This document shows positions 1 to 10,515 of a DNA stretch of 64,000 nt, one piece after another. The stretch's first letter is position 1. Each line of letters begins with the position of its first letter. Under the pieces are notes generated by a model. It saw nothing but the letters and a program-made list of their open reading frames with translations, was not told the origin of the DNA and did no database searches. This DNA comes from Balamuthia mandrillaris (taxonomy: Eukaryota > Discosea > Longamoebia > Balamuthiidae), in the NCBI GenBank assembly GCA_031835245.1, contig JAVKOQ010000014.1, positions 16,001-80,000 of the forward strand, in the 5' to 3' direction. Made by a program: the position numbers and the translations under genes.

Positions 1-82
1 TGCCAGTTTGCCAGTAAATTGGTAGGCCACCGTGCTGCTTTCTTCCTGCCGTAAGAGCGACCACGTTAAGCTACGCTGCTAC

Positions 83-175
83 AAGAAGAAGAAGAAGAAG
101 AAGAAGAAGAAGAAGAAGAAGAAGAAGAAGAAGAAGAAGAAGAAGAAGAAGAAGAAGAAGAAGAAGAAGAAGAAG
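83..175. repeat. AAG trinucleotide array
   Basis: About 31 near-perfect AAG units, ending in an A-rich run. It is a simple-sequence repeat with no neighbouring exon. It reads as poly-Lys or poly-Phe/Ser in the two directions, which explains the spurious open frames. Confidence 0.95.
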
Positions 176-438
176 AAAAAAAAAGGGAGGGTGGAGAAAC
201 TCCTACCCAAGAGCCCTTGAATTGGCCCTGTCGGTACAGCAAGTGAGCCTCTTCCTCTTTCTCCAGGTGGCGGGAGGGTGGAGGCGAGCGTCGTCCTTCC
301 CGTTTCTTCAAAAACGTCATTTGTGGTGTGCTTTGCCTTGTGTTGTTGCTGTGTCAACAAGCAACGGCCGCTCTAGCTGGCCCTCTACTGCCGCCTTCCC
401 CTGTTGCCGTATGCCGCTAAGCCAGTAAGCGGGGGAGT

Positions 439-646
439 GCCTTGCCTTGCCTTGCCTTGCCTTGCCTTGCCTTGCCTTGCCTTGCCTTGCCTTGCCTTGC
501 CTTGCCTTGCCTTGCCTTGCCTTGCCTTGCCTTGCCTTGCCTTGCCTTGCCTTGCCGCGCTGCCTTTGCCTTGCCTTGCCTTGCCTTGCCTTGCCTTGCC
601 TTGCCTTGCCTTGCCTTGCCTTGCCTTGCCTTGCCTTGCCTTGCCT
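439..646. repeat. CCTTG pentanucleotide array
   Basis: Tandem CCTTG units, roughly 40 copies in two blocks separated by a short interruption near 556-568. A period of five keeps every frame open, giving Leu-Pro-Cys-Leu-Ala peptides that are not genes. It is strand-asymmetric: C and T on the plus strand, G and A on the minus. Confidence 0.95.
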
Positions 647-1102
647 GCCCTTCTCTTCTCTTATTTTTTTGGGGCAAAATTTTTGTTTGTTGGGGCTATT
701 TTTGTAGACAAACGTTTTTTTTTTGTTCTGGGCTGGAAGAAAAGCACGGGGAAGCAGAAGAACAAGAAGAACAAGAAGAACAAGAACATGAAGAAAAGGG
801 GAGAAGAAGAAGAAAGACCAACGACAGCAGGGGTTGATGGTGGCACCAAAGGCGCAGTCAGAACTTTTTGGGGTGAGAGGTGAGTGGTCAGAGTAGGGTG
901 TGGCGTAGGCTGTGTAAGGCTAGGCTGGCTTGGCAGGCTGGACAGAGCTGAACAGGGCCGGATTGATGCCAGATAGTAATACAATCGGCAGAACCAAGCT
1001 GATGCCGAGAAATTGGCGTTGGTGTGGGGTGCGGATGACGCGTTGGCATTGGTGTTGGCGTTGGGTATTACCTCCACAGCCTTTTTTTGCAGCAGACAAG
1101 AT

Positions 1103-4100
1103 CTATGAAACGTTGGAGGAAGATATTGCTGTTGTACGAGGCTGTTGTGGTGGTTGTGCTGCCGAAGGAGCAGCAGAAGGACGGGAAGGAGAGGAAGCTG
1201 AGTCTTTAGGTGCCATCTGGCGCCAAACTTTGTGAGAAGGAGCAGTGGCAGCAGATTCGTTGGTAGCTGATCTAGAAGAACCATCACGGGAAGGCTTGCC
1301 GCCGCTGTTTGTTCGGCTTCTGCCTGTACCAGCCTTGGCGTAACGCTGAGATCTCGTGTGTGGTTGGACTTGTGGTGATGGAAGCAGTGCAGCCCCTGGA
1401 GCGGAGACTTCAGGTCCAGAGTCATCATGCCGTGTAGAATCAGTAGCCAAGGGAGTGCGGCCCCCTTCACTGCAGGCAACAAAGTAGAAGAGGAGTTAGG
1501 TTTATTCCCTTTTGGCCATAGTTTTTTCTTTTGCTTGACAAGAAAAAGAACTCTTCTTTTTCTTTACTTGCTCTTTTTCTTCCTTTTTTAACTTCTTGAG
1601 GTTGCAAGGATACAGGAAGCAAATGTTACCTTTTTGAGGGAGGTCGCCTGCCATGATGGTGATGGTTTCGAAAGGCAGGACGGGATGGCGTTTGAGGGAC
1701 GGACTCTTCCTTAGCAGCGTCGTGATGCTTTTCAATAGAAGGCTGTGGAAGAGTTGGCAGTCCGTCCGTAGGTCGCGTAAAGGGAGTTTCCTCTGATTCG
1801 GTTGATGGGCGTGCAATACCACCCTTTGAATAAGAGTTTTGTTGGCGATCATGTGTACTGCTAAGCCCTCGACGGGACGCTTGCTTTCTTCCACCACGGC
1901 CACGCAGCGTTTGACCATTTTGCTTCCTCGCATGCGGCTGTTGTGGTTGATGCGGTTGCGGTTGAGGTTGAGGTTGTGGAGTCGAGGTGGTGCCAATTAC
2001 TGAGGAGGCAGGATTTTGTTGTTGATGGTGTTGGTCGTTTTGTTGGTGAATGAGCGGCGACGATGATGGAGGAGTTTGGGTTTGGGTTGCTGTGGAGGAG
2101 GACTCGTCAACTTTGGTTTGTAGGCTAACAGCTTTTTTGCGATATGTGCTTCCTTCTCGCTTGCGCTGTGAATACTTCTGTGTGCCTTCGACTCCCTTGG
2201 GGTTTCGCTTTGTAGTCCGTGAACTATGCGTAGAGACTCCTTCTTCTTTATGCTGTGGCTCCGCAGGCAAAGTAGATTCTTCTGCTACGTTACCGCTGGG
2301 TAGGCTTTCTGATTGAGAAATCGTAACAACTGTTCCTGTCTTCAACTTTTCTTCTTCGGCTTGTATCTGTGTAAAGCTTACTACAGGAGCTTGAGAAGTG
2401 GCCCAAGGAGAAGGGCTTGGTGCTGACAGTTTCTTTGGGTCTTGAGGCTTTTGAAAGGCCGACTGTTCGGAAACGCCAGAACTGGGACCTGCATGAAGGG
2501 AAGCCCGGGATTTGGAGGGCTTGGCTGATGAGCTCGTGCCACCCTTGCCTCTCCTTCCTTTCTGAGACCGAGGTAGTGAACCCTTCTTGGTGTGCAGGTC
2601 CGCTTGACTTGCAGTGGTTTTTTTCTTTTTGGGTTGAATTTCCGTCCAAAGAGAAGGATCCTCCGCATAACTATGATCAATGCCGTGCTGCTCTCCAATC
2701 ACAACCACGCCTCCTGCAAACGAAGTGATTCCAGCCACCTGTCCTTCGCCGGTTGTGGCAGGCTTCTCTGCCCCCACCTCAGCCACCAGCACCGCGGCAT
2801 CGCTAGTGCTATTTGATGCTGTTTCCACATTCTCGCCCGTGTTTTGAGTACTTGGAGATCCATCCGCAACCCCTTGTTCTTTTCCTGGTTCCGTTTCTAT
2901 TCTTATTCCTTCTTCAGTTCCTGCCAGTTCACGGTTGGTATCTGGCTCGCCTGCAATGGGCAAGGTTGTATCCTCTGCTGTATCAGCTTTTGGTGTCCAG
3001 ACACGCTGCCTTGTCTCTCTTCCAATAGACCTTTGTTTCCCTCGGTATGGAACCTTTGCACCTCGACCCCTACCACGCTCCTGGGACAGTTTGCGAGGAG
3101 GGATTGCCCCTGCTTTAGGCGGAAGGGCGCTACTCTCCGCCACCGCTGTTGTTGTTATGGGTTTGACAGCCTCTACCTCAGATGACTGCGGCGCTTGGGG
3201 TCGTTGCATTATGCGGACATTTTGTGGATCTATGGGAGCACCTCGGTGTGGCGCACCAAACGTTTGCAAAGAGGGCTCGACGCCTTGCTGCGCAAGAGTG
3301 GCACTGTCCTTTTGGTCTGCTGCATTCTGTTCTCGCTTGGCAGCCGCTTTTTTTTCTAGCGCTAAGAGTTTGGCTTGGGCAGCTGCCCTTCTTTCTCTTT
3401 CTCTTTGCTCTTCCTCTTCTTTGCGCTGGATGCGCTTGGCTTCAGCAAGCCTGCGGCGATGCTCTTCTTCTTCCTGGGCTGCACGTCTTTCTTCTTCTCG
3501 CTTCCTTCGTTCTTCTTGATGTCTCCGTTGGGCTTCTTCTTGTTGGCGCTTGATCTCTTCTGCCTTTTGTGCTAAAAGTTCTTGTTCCCGCCGCCTTTCT
3601 TCTTCTCTTTGTTGCTTCTTGAGTTCTTCGTCTTTGCGCTGTGCTTCCAGGCGTCGAGCCTCTTCCTCTCTACGCCTTGCTTCGAGATCCGCTTTTTTCC
3701 GTACCAGCTCCTCTTGCTCTTTACGCTTTCTCTCCTCCTCTAGTCGCTTCCGTTCTTCCTCCTTGCGTTTTTGCTCTTCCGCTAGCAGCCGTCGGTGTTC
3801 TTCCTCTTGGCGCCTCTTTTCTTCTTCCGCTTTTCTCCGCTCTTCCTCTTCTTTTTTTTTCTTCTCCTCTAAACGCATTTCTATTTTTAGCAACTTCAGT
3901 CGGGCTCTCTCTTTGGCCTGTTCTAATTCTCGTTCTTGTGCTTCTAATCGAAGACGTGCCTTTTCTTTGTCAGAGGGAGCACTAGCAGCGGGGGCTTCAG
4001 CTCTACGAGGTTCCGGTAATTTAATGTGTTCTTGTTTGTACTCCTCCTTTCTGTCCCTTGCCATCAAGGAAAGAGCATTAGCGGCGTGGTTTGGTGAGAG

Positions 4101-6034
4101 GTTGCGCCACGTGTCCTGTACAATCGGCTGTCGGTGCTTTGAAGAAAAGAGTCCTGTGTTGACAAGGTCGTGGGGTCTAACCTCGGCCCTTTCCTGACGA
4201 GAAGGAGCTGCATCGGCTCGCCAATGGGTTGCTTTCTCGTTAGGAACAGGCTCAGTAGTTTGGTCTACGGCACTGGAGAACATACCAGCCTCAGTTCCCA
4301 CATCAGCGCCATCATCTGCATTGGCACTATCTTCTGCAGCCTCTTCACTATCATCCCCGACTGACAGATCAGCATCTGCCTGTATCCAGGAGGGCAATTG
4401 ATTGTAGTCGAAACCTTCTTCAGCTTCCGTTGCCCAATCTATTTTGTTGTCATCACTCTCGGTGGTTCTATCATCTTCCGTTTCCCTAGACCGATAAGTT
4501 GAGTTGCTTGTTTGTACAGTCTCTTGCATTGTCACGTTCTTTTGTGTTCCGAAGGAATCAACACTTTTAGCAGGCTGAGTAGCAGCATTAGACCTGGGGA
4601 TTTCTCTAGTAGAATGAGAAGGGCCAACATAACTCCCGGCAGGAGTATCTGGGAGTGTGTGCCGCGAAGCATGCGGTTTACCATGTTCTGAAGAGGGTTT
4701 ATAAGGTTGGGGCATAGTTATAGTTTTTTAAATATAAAAACGAAGGAGTACACACCAGAGGCTGTACTGGTAGGAGGTGACGAATATCGGTCACGCCGCC
4801 AAGACTCCATGGGCTGCTCCGGGGGAGCTTCGTGAGTAGGAGGAACATCTTTTGGGAACCGTTTGTTGCATATGAGTGGTTTGCCATTGTATAAGTACAA
4901 ACACAAAAAAAAAAGGAAAAAGAAAAAAGAAATGACAAGAAAGAACTATCAGATGAAGAAAGAGGAAAGACAGCAATTAAAAAGGCACGTACGATGTACA
5001 CGGGAAGGATAAGGGTTTCGTGGAGGTTGTTGGGTAGGAGGAAAAGAAGGGATTGTCGAGGGTGGCAACCGTGGTCCTGCAGGAGTAGGCTTTTGTTCCA
5101 TTTTGGCACCCAGTGCAGGAAACTCATCAGGAGAGCTAGACACTGGGGTTGGTGGAGACTTGCGATTCCAAACAGAGGAAGTGCTGGATTGAGAGGTCGC
5201 GCGCTCTGAATTGCGAAGAGAAGGGCTGGAAGGAGGAGAGGAAGACGGAGAAGAAGCGGTTGGGGTCCGGGCAGACAGAGAAGAAGGTGGACCCCACGCT
5301 CCGCCACCCTCTGAGCCTTTTCGTGGTGATGGAGAAGTGGAGAGAGCCGATTTAGCTTCCTTTTTAAGGGAGGCTTCTTCCTTCTCTTCTTCTTCTTCGT
5401 CTGCAGTAGCTGCTGTTGTCAGTGTTGGAGGAGGAGGAAGAGGGTGGCTAGAGCCTTTGGCCCAACCAGCACCAGTAGTAACAGTGGTAGTCGCAACATG
5501 GGTCGTCAAGAAGGAGGCAAACTCAGGGCCTGTTTGGCTCTCACTGCGGCGGCTTGGTAGATCAACGGGCTTTGGTACACTGGCGGGTTTAGTGGCTGCT
5601 TTGTGCAGGCTGGAGCTCCGCGCACGACCCCCTCGCCCCGCTGAGGGTAACATTTTGCCAGCCGCTCCTGTGTTCTTAGAAGTAGGGGAGGAGGTTTGAG
5701 AGGAGGTGAGTTCGGGTTGGTTTGTCATATCTTGCCAAGTGCGCTTTTGTGGTTCCCTTTCCTTTTCCTTTTCCTTCTCCTTGTTTGCTCGCCCTATTTC
5801 GCCGTTTGTCGTTCCATCGTGCTGTCTTTCGGTTGTTTCAGGCTCCTCTAGATTCATTTCATGCTGGTTATAAGCAACTTCTTGTAGGGTTTGACCTTGA
5901 CCTTCCTGTTCATCTATTGCGCTCTTTGTCTTTTCTCTATCCCCGCTCTCTCTGTCTACAATTTCGTTCTCTTTTTCTTGCTTTTGCTCTTCCGCTTCTC
6001 CTTGCATTGTTGCTTCCTCACTTTCTTTTACCAT
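1103..6034 (-). CDS. Very long charged-helix protein with FPALG motif (possible continuation of NIPA gene)
   Basis: Exons with agreeing phases are about 6034-4993, 4848-4756, 4687-1630 and 1469-1103, separated by introns of 144, 68 and 160 bases. Seen in order: a Ser/Pro/Glu-rich region with an EFPALGAKME motif; a segment with IDWATEAEEGFDYNQLPSW; about 220 residues almost wholly Glu, Lys, Arg, Gln and Ala (coded at about 3330-3980) that should form a single alpha-helix or coiled coil; and a disordered, basic Gln/His/Pro tail. The mix of FPALG, an IDWATE acidic patch and the motif PWATSQAPVVSFTQIQAEEE loosely recalls BAT2/PRRC2 or other RNA-linked scaffolds, but I cannot assign a family. The first Met used here lies only about 30 bases past the stop of the zinc-finger frame. 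The Glu-Gln repeat also reads into this frame, so the two may be one gene. Confidence 0.7.
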
Positions 6035-6066
6035 CCCTCGCTCATTTTCGGTGTCTTTGTCTTCTA

Positions 6067-7486
6067 TTACCTCATATCCCGCTTGCTCTTGCTCTTGCTC
6101 TTGCTCTTGCTCTTGCTCTTGCTCTTGTTTTGCTCTTGCTCTTGCTCTTGCTCTTGCTCTTGCTCTTGCTCTTGCTCTTGCTCTTGCTCTTGCTCTTGCT
6201 CTTGCTCTTGCTCTTGCTCTTGCTCTTGCCCTTGCTCTTGCTCTTGCTGATTTTCCTCCATTCCCTCCATTTTCGCTACTGCAGCCTCCTCTTCCATCCG
6301 TTCTGCTGATGCATTGCTCTCAGGCAGCAGCGTTCGTGTTTTCAAATGACTTTCGCCAGCATTCTCGGTGCTGTTATCAAGGTGATTGGTCTCATCACTA
6401 GAACCGTGCAAGAAGCCGCTCTCAGCGCTCTCGCCAGACGCTGATAGATTTGCAGAGCATTGGTCTCCAAGTTGGTGGCTAGTGTCCTCTGCTGAGAAAT
6501 TCCAAGCTGCTGCTTGTCGTCCACACAGGTTGCACTGTAGGCACAGCCGCCCACCAACGTTGGTGCCAGTGATAGAAGGCTTTAGCAAAGAAGTAGGAGC
6601 TGTCCATCCACAGAGCGCTAGATATGCTGCCCGCTAAAACACATGTAATGTGAAAAGAATGAGTTGCTGCATTGCCATGTTGTTGTGAAAGAAAGTAAAG
6701 TTTGTGCACGTACCCGTTGTTTTGAGTTGGGTTCGCCAAAGGTTGAAGGTAAGGACTGTCCTTCTGGAAGGACACGCATCTTACGTTGTGCGAAAGCAAA
6801 AGGTCAGCAAAATGGAAATGAAACACCAATACCACAAAAGACATACAAGCATTGTTTCGAACTTGGAGCTGATAGCTGGCAGTAGATCTGCATACTCCAG
6901 CAGCGCATCCATCCGTTTGTTGAAGGCGGCTTGTAGTTCAGAGACAGGAGCTGCGTGAAAGGGGTTGCAGCTGAAAGAAAGCGGGGAGGGGTTGTCCTTC
7001 CAGGGACAAAGAGGAGCGTGGTGTTCGTTCAGTTGTGTAACAAAACTGCGTGTGAGTGCCGCCACTTTTTTTTGAAAGAAAAAAAAAGGAAGAAGGTGAG
7101 ATAAACAAAACAGCAAGCGGCTTTAAAACCTCTTTAGGAAGGGTACCTCTGGAAGGCTCCAGGGTAGGAGGCAAATGCAAGGAAAGCCTTCGCTTGCATG
7201 CAGTGCACTCCACCATGTCAACATCGCAGTTGATCCAGCCAAAACGGGCGCACTGCACAGGGGATACATTGGTCGGCTTCGCAAACCATGTAGCAGGGCG
7301 GTAGGAGCGCACTCGTGCGGCAAAGTCACCGAAACTGCGAGGTTGGGGTTTGCTTGGTTTCGAGGCAGCAACCCCTTGGCGACACTCACTTGAGCTGACA
7401 CTGCCTTCACCTGCTATGGAGTAGGTAAGGCCAAGATAAGAGTCCAGGGCTTGAGCGACCCGCCGCTTCGTGACCACAACGTCCAT
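6067..7486 (-). CDS. ZC3HC1/NIPA-like C3HC zinc-finger protein
   Basis: Exons: 7486-7147, 7064-6847, 6779-6714 and 6633 onward, with introns of 82, 67 and 80 bases and matching phases. The N-terminal half carries the C3HC (BIR-like) zinc finger, with SFGDFAARVRSYRPATWF, then CARFGWINCDVDMVECTAC and later LCPW. The fourth exon begins with AAYLALCGWTAP and the second zinc-binding unit LCLQCNLCGRQAAAWNF, as in the Rsm1-like domain. Family knowledge: NIPA is a nuclear-pore-basket protein that helps tether TPR, and was also described as an F-box-type mitotic-entry regulator. The domain is followed by an acidic stretch and a Glu-Gln hexanucleotide repeat. This frame then ends in Lys-Ser repeats at 6067. 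It may instead continue into the coiled-coil frame downstream. It shares a 251-base promoter with the uL16 gene. Confidence 0.82.
6083..6246 (-). repeat. Coding hexanucleotide (GAGCAA)n, Glu-Gln tract
   Basis: On the minus strand this is an array of GAGCAA units encoding alternating Glu and Gln. A single five-base irregularity (AACAA, near 6128) shifts the frame, so that downstream units read as Lys-Ser in the zinc-finger frame and as Glu-Gln in the frame of the long coiled-coil protein. Confidence 0.9.
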
Positions 7487-7737
7487 GGTTGTGCTACGCA
7501 GCCTGGCTTTGTTTTTCCCCTTTAAGTGACGTCAGTCGGAGAATTGCGAACTTCCCGATGTTGACGTCATGAAATTTCTCCGTTTGAGGGGCAGTCGTGG
7601 GGAACCCTCGACCAGGTACGGGAGGAAGTAGGAATCCCCTTCTGCTTCTTTTCTCGGTTAAGAAAACCTTCTTTTTTTTTTCCCCTTATTCTCCATCCAT
7701 ACCGCCAGCCAGCGTCGCAAGCGAGGAACAAGTCAAC
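7487..7737. promoter_or_regulatory. Divergent NIPA / uL16 promoter with two CRE palindromes
   Basis: The 251 bases between the two start codons contain two perfect TGACGTCA palindromes, at 7527-7534 and 7562-7569, exactly 35 bases apart. TGACGTCA is the classical CRE/ATF bZIP target. Being palindromic, it could serve both genes. A pyrimidine run (about 7670-7690) lies just upstream of the ribosomal-protein gene, as is usual for such genes. Function is inferred from position and motif only. Confidence 0.5.
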
Positions 7738-8510
7738 ATGGGAAGGCGCCCTGCTAGATGGTGTGTAGCGCCTGTGTTTATCTCATGAGTAGTTGTGGTG
7801 TTGGAGATCTCACAGATTTTTTGTTGTTACCATTGCAGCTACCGCTACTGTAAGAACAAGCCTTACATCAAATCCCGGTACTGCCGTGGTGTCCCCGAGC
7901 CCAAGCTCAGGATCTACGATTTGGGCAGGAAGAAGGCCGGTGTGGATGAGTTCCCCTTCTGTGCTCACCTTTTGTCCATGGAAAAGGAACAGATTTCCTC
8001 TGAGGCTCTGGAGGCTTCCCGTATCTCTTGCAACAAGTACATCAGCAAGATGGGAGGCAAGGACTCCTTCCACATGAGGGTGCGCGTTCACCCGTGGCAC
8101 ATCTTGCGTATCAACAAAATGTTGTCGTGTGCCGGAGCTGATAGGTTTGTTGCACTCTCTGCTCTCTTTTCATACATGTTTTACTGATTTGTTTGCGCAG
8201 GCTTCAAACTGGTATGCGTGGAGCTTTCGGTAAGCCCTTGGGTTGCGTTGCTAGGGTTGGCATTAAGCAGATCCTCCTGTCCATCCGTTCTAAGGACAAT
8301 GTGAGGCGCCACGTTCTCGAGGCCTTGCGCAGGGCCAAGTACAAGTTCCCTGGTCGCCAGAAGATCGTCGTCTCCAACAAGTGGGGCTTCACCAAGTTCA
8401 CCAGAAAGGAGTACTTGAAGTACAAGGCTGAGGGCAGAATCATCCCTGACGGCAGCCACTGCAAGCTGAAGCGCCCTCACGGTCCTCTTACCGCTGCCTC
8501 CGTGTTCTAA
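7738..8510 (+). CDS. RPL10: Large ribosomal subunit protein uL16 (RPL10)
   Basis: Three exons, 7738-7760, 7839-8144 and 8201-8510, join in phase to give [20 protein letters not shown] at the N-terminus and a protein of about 212 residues, the normal eukaryotic length. Diagnostic stretches include [55 protein letters not shown] and [13 protein letters not shown]. It binds 28S rRNA near the peptidyl-transferase centre and the P-site loop. It is among the last proteins added to 60S subunits in the cytoplasm, where its loading triggers Nmd3 release. The short first exon followed by an intron is a common layout for ribosomal-protein genes. Codon use is GC-rich and biased, as expected for high expression. 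The identification is secure. Confidence 0.97.
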
Positions 8511-8561
8511 GAAACGTGAAACTCGCTTGCTTGCAATGATGCTCAGGAATAGCTTCCTAAG

Positions 8562-8567
8562 AATAAA
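8562..8567 (+). terminator. Polyadenylation signal of the uL16 gene
   Basis: A canonical AATAAA lies 52 bases past the stop codon, a typical spacing. The facing SmE gene ends at 8754 on the other strand, so the two 3' regions share only about 240 bases. Confidence 0.6.
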
Positions 8568-8753
8568 CTCTACCTGAACATAGTTTACCCCCTCTTGTTG
8601 TTTTTACGTTACTCTCACCGACGTGCAATGCAGCAAAGCCACTTTGGATTTATTCATGTATTCATTTTCAACAACATTGTTTGCTTCTCTTCTTTCCCTC
8701 TCTAGAATTGTGCCATTCTGTTGTTTGCGTTGTTATTGTTGCCCATCATAACT

Positions 8754-9308
8754 TTACTTGCCCCTGGAGAGAAGAGAACGACGAAGGGTTAATGCAGTAC
8801 TCACAAAGATAAAAACAAAAAGGGGCATACGTATTCATCATCAGCGTTATGTTGTCTCCTTTGAGCAGTATTCTTCCAAGTGGTTTGCGTGTATCGTTTT
8901 TGATGGAGATCTCTTCGGCGTCGTCCAAAACAAGGTTCATGTACTCGTCAAAGCCCTGTTATTCAAACCAAAAATGAGTTGCAATAGGTGAGCGAGTATC
9001 AACAAGAACTGAAAGGCGGAAGTCCTACGATAATTCGTCCTTCAATGCGAAGATCCTTCTGTTCATAGAGCATGATCTGTATGCGGGATTTCTGTAGCAG
9101 CACGAGAGAAGCGGTTAGGTATCTTAAATGATTCCAAGCAGAGAAGAACGAACGTACGTTTTGAAGGAACCTAAAAATCAAGTTCTACAAGCCCCACAAA
9201 CACAGAGGGAAAAAGTTAGTTTGCATCACCAGAGAAAAGGGGAGGACGGAGGAGATTACGAACAATAGGTTGGGTCATAATCTTCGTCACTTTCGTCCGG
9301 CTCGCCAT
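8754..9308 (-). CDS. SNRPE: Small nuclear ribonucleoprotein E (SmE)
   Basis: Five tiny exons, 9308-9264, 9184-9158, 9091-9029, 8955-8831 and 8763-8754, with introns of 66-79 bases and matching phases, give an 89-residue protein (human SmE has 92). It reads [44 protein letters not shown], then [16 protein letters not shown] and [16 protein letters not shown], covering both Sm motifs. SmE is one of seven proteins forming the Sm ring around the U-rich site of spliceosomal snRNAs. The second exon is only 27 bases. The first donor reads GTTCGT, which is unusual, while the second is GTACGT. The final exon encodes only Gly-Lys plus the stop. A longer alternative C-terminus is possible if a nearer AG were used, but the branch-like and pyrimidine-rich signal favours the short end. 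Confidence 0.95.
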
Positions 9309-9605
9309 TTTGGAATGTGCTTGTCAAGGGATAATCTAAAACCGACACCAAAATCAAAGGAACCACACCAAGATGTGTATTACAAATCTTTCCGCTCTCT
9401 TTCTTTTCTTTGCTTTTCTTTGCACGAGGAGTAGGTAGAAACTTGCCTATCCATGAAATTTCTGCATATAGAATTCGCAGAAAACTGAAAAACTGTGAAC
9501 GAGCGCTGACATCACCGCCTGAATAAAACCAAAATAAAACAGACCAAGCCCCAAAACAAGCAAGCAAACGTTCTTCACATACGCACTACACAAAACAGAA
9601 CAAAC

Positions 9606-10054
9606 ATGCAGCAAGATTGGGAGGTGGTAACATTCAAAAAGAAGAATCCTACAAAGGGAGCTGCTGGTGTTGAGCAGGCCCGACAAAGGGGTGCCGCTGT
9701 TGAAACCACAAAAAAATGTACCTGATTTTCACCCTCCCCTTTGCTATTTTTGCAAGAAAAATTTTTTTTCGCTAGCCACTCACTCTGTTTCTTACCTCCA
9801 TTAGTCAACGCTGGAGCTAATAAGCAGCGCCAAGCCGCCGTGGATGCTCGTAAGCTGGAGGCCACAAATGCTGTTGATGAAGATGGAGAAAAGCTAGCAC
9901 GTGCGTTGCCCCCTTTCTCTCACTTGGTTTGATTATGTAGCTTATCTGACTTTACCTCCCCCAGTCAAGAAAGTGTCTAGGGAACAGGCCATGGCCATCC
10001 AAAAAGCTCGGCAAGCCAAAGGCTGGACTCAAAAGGAACTTGGAACGGTAGCCT

Positions 10055-10118
<64 letters not shown>

Positions 10119-10313
10119 GCCACTCACACGCTTTTTATATTTGGATCAATGCAGAGAATTAACGAAAAGCCAACCGTGGTGAACGAGTATGAACAGGCCA
10201 AAGCCATTCCTAACAACCAAATTCTCTCCAAGATGGAGCGCCAGCTAGGAGTGAAGCTCAGAGGAAAGGACATTGGTGAGCCCCTTGTGAAGGGAGGTGG
10301 TCGGGGCAAGTAA
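9606..10313 (+). CDS. MBF1: Multiprotein bridging factor 1 (MBF1/EDF1)
   Basis: Four exons, 9606-9690, 9805-9900, 9965-10047 and 10155-10313, join in phase to give 140 residues, close to human EDF1 (148). The start [15 protein letters not shown] matches the MBF1 N-terminal domain. The C-terminal Cro/C1-type helix-turn-helix has [38 protein letters not shown] and [18 protein letters not shown]1 is a co-activator linking bZIP factors to TBP. It is also a ribosome-associated factor that limits frameshifting on collided ribosomes. The third intron is mostly a CT-dinucleotide array that extends up to the acceptor region. It faces SmE across a 297-base promoter. Confidence 0.96.
10061..10119 (+). 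repeat. Intronic CT array (MBF1 intron 3)
   Basis: A CT-dinucleotide run on the sense strand of MBF1, starting just after the 5' splice site and filling over half of the intron. Confidence 0.9.
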
Positions 10314-10515
10314 ATTGTAATAGCGCGTTTTTGTTGTTTCTTTGCTTTGCTCTCTTTGCTGTGACAAACAAAAAAGCAGTGAGCAAATCTTTCATGTTCA
10401 TAGCATTTTTCCCGTTCATTGGCGCCTTTGTCTGTTTAGTGTTTACAATAAAACCCCAAAAGGGAGTTTAAACAAAAATTTGTCGCCCGAAGGAAAGATA
10501 AAAGGCTGCGTTACG

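Larger units (their letters stand above)
1..1102. other. Gene-poor left edge, low-complexity DNA
   Basis: No coding exon is supported here. The stretch holds an AAG array, a long CCTTG array and a short run of AAGAAC units near 757-790, and then runs into the 3' end of the minus-strand coiled-coil gene, whose stop codon is at 1103-1105. Open frames across the arrays are products of the repeats (poly-Lys, poly-Ser, Ala-Leu-Pro-Cys) and are not genes. The 3' untranslated region of the minus-strand gene probably lies in the right-hand part. Confidence 0.7.

Noticed and set aside
32-360. Open frames of poly-Lys, poly-Ser and poly-Phe
   Set aside because: They are translations of the AAG array with no conserved flanks.
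404-883. Ala-Leu-Pro-Cys repeat proteins on both strands
   Set aside because: A five-base repeat keeps all frames open. There is no start context, domain or splice support.
3550-4197. Plus-strand Ser/Arg-rich frame of 215 codons
   Set aside because: It is the antisense shadow of the Glu/Lys-rich helix, whose codons reverse to Ser, Phe and Leu.
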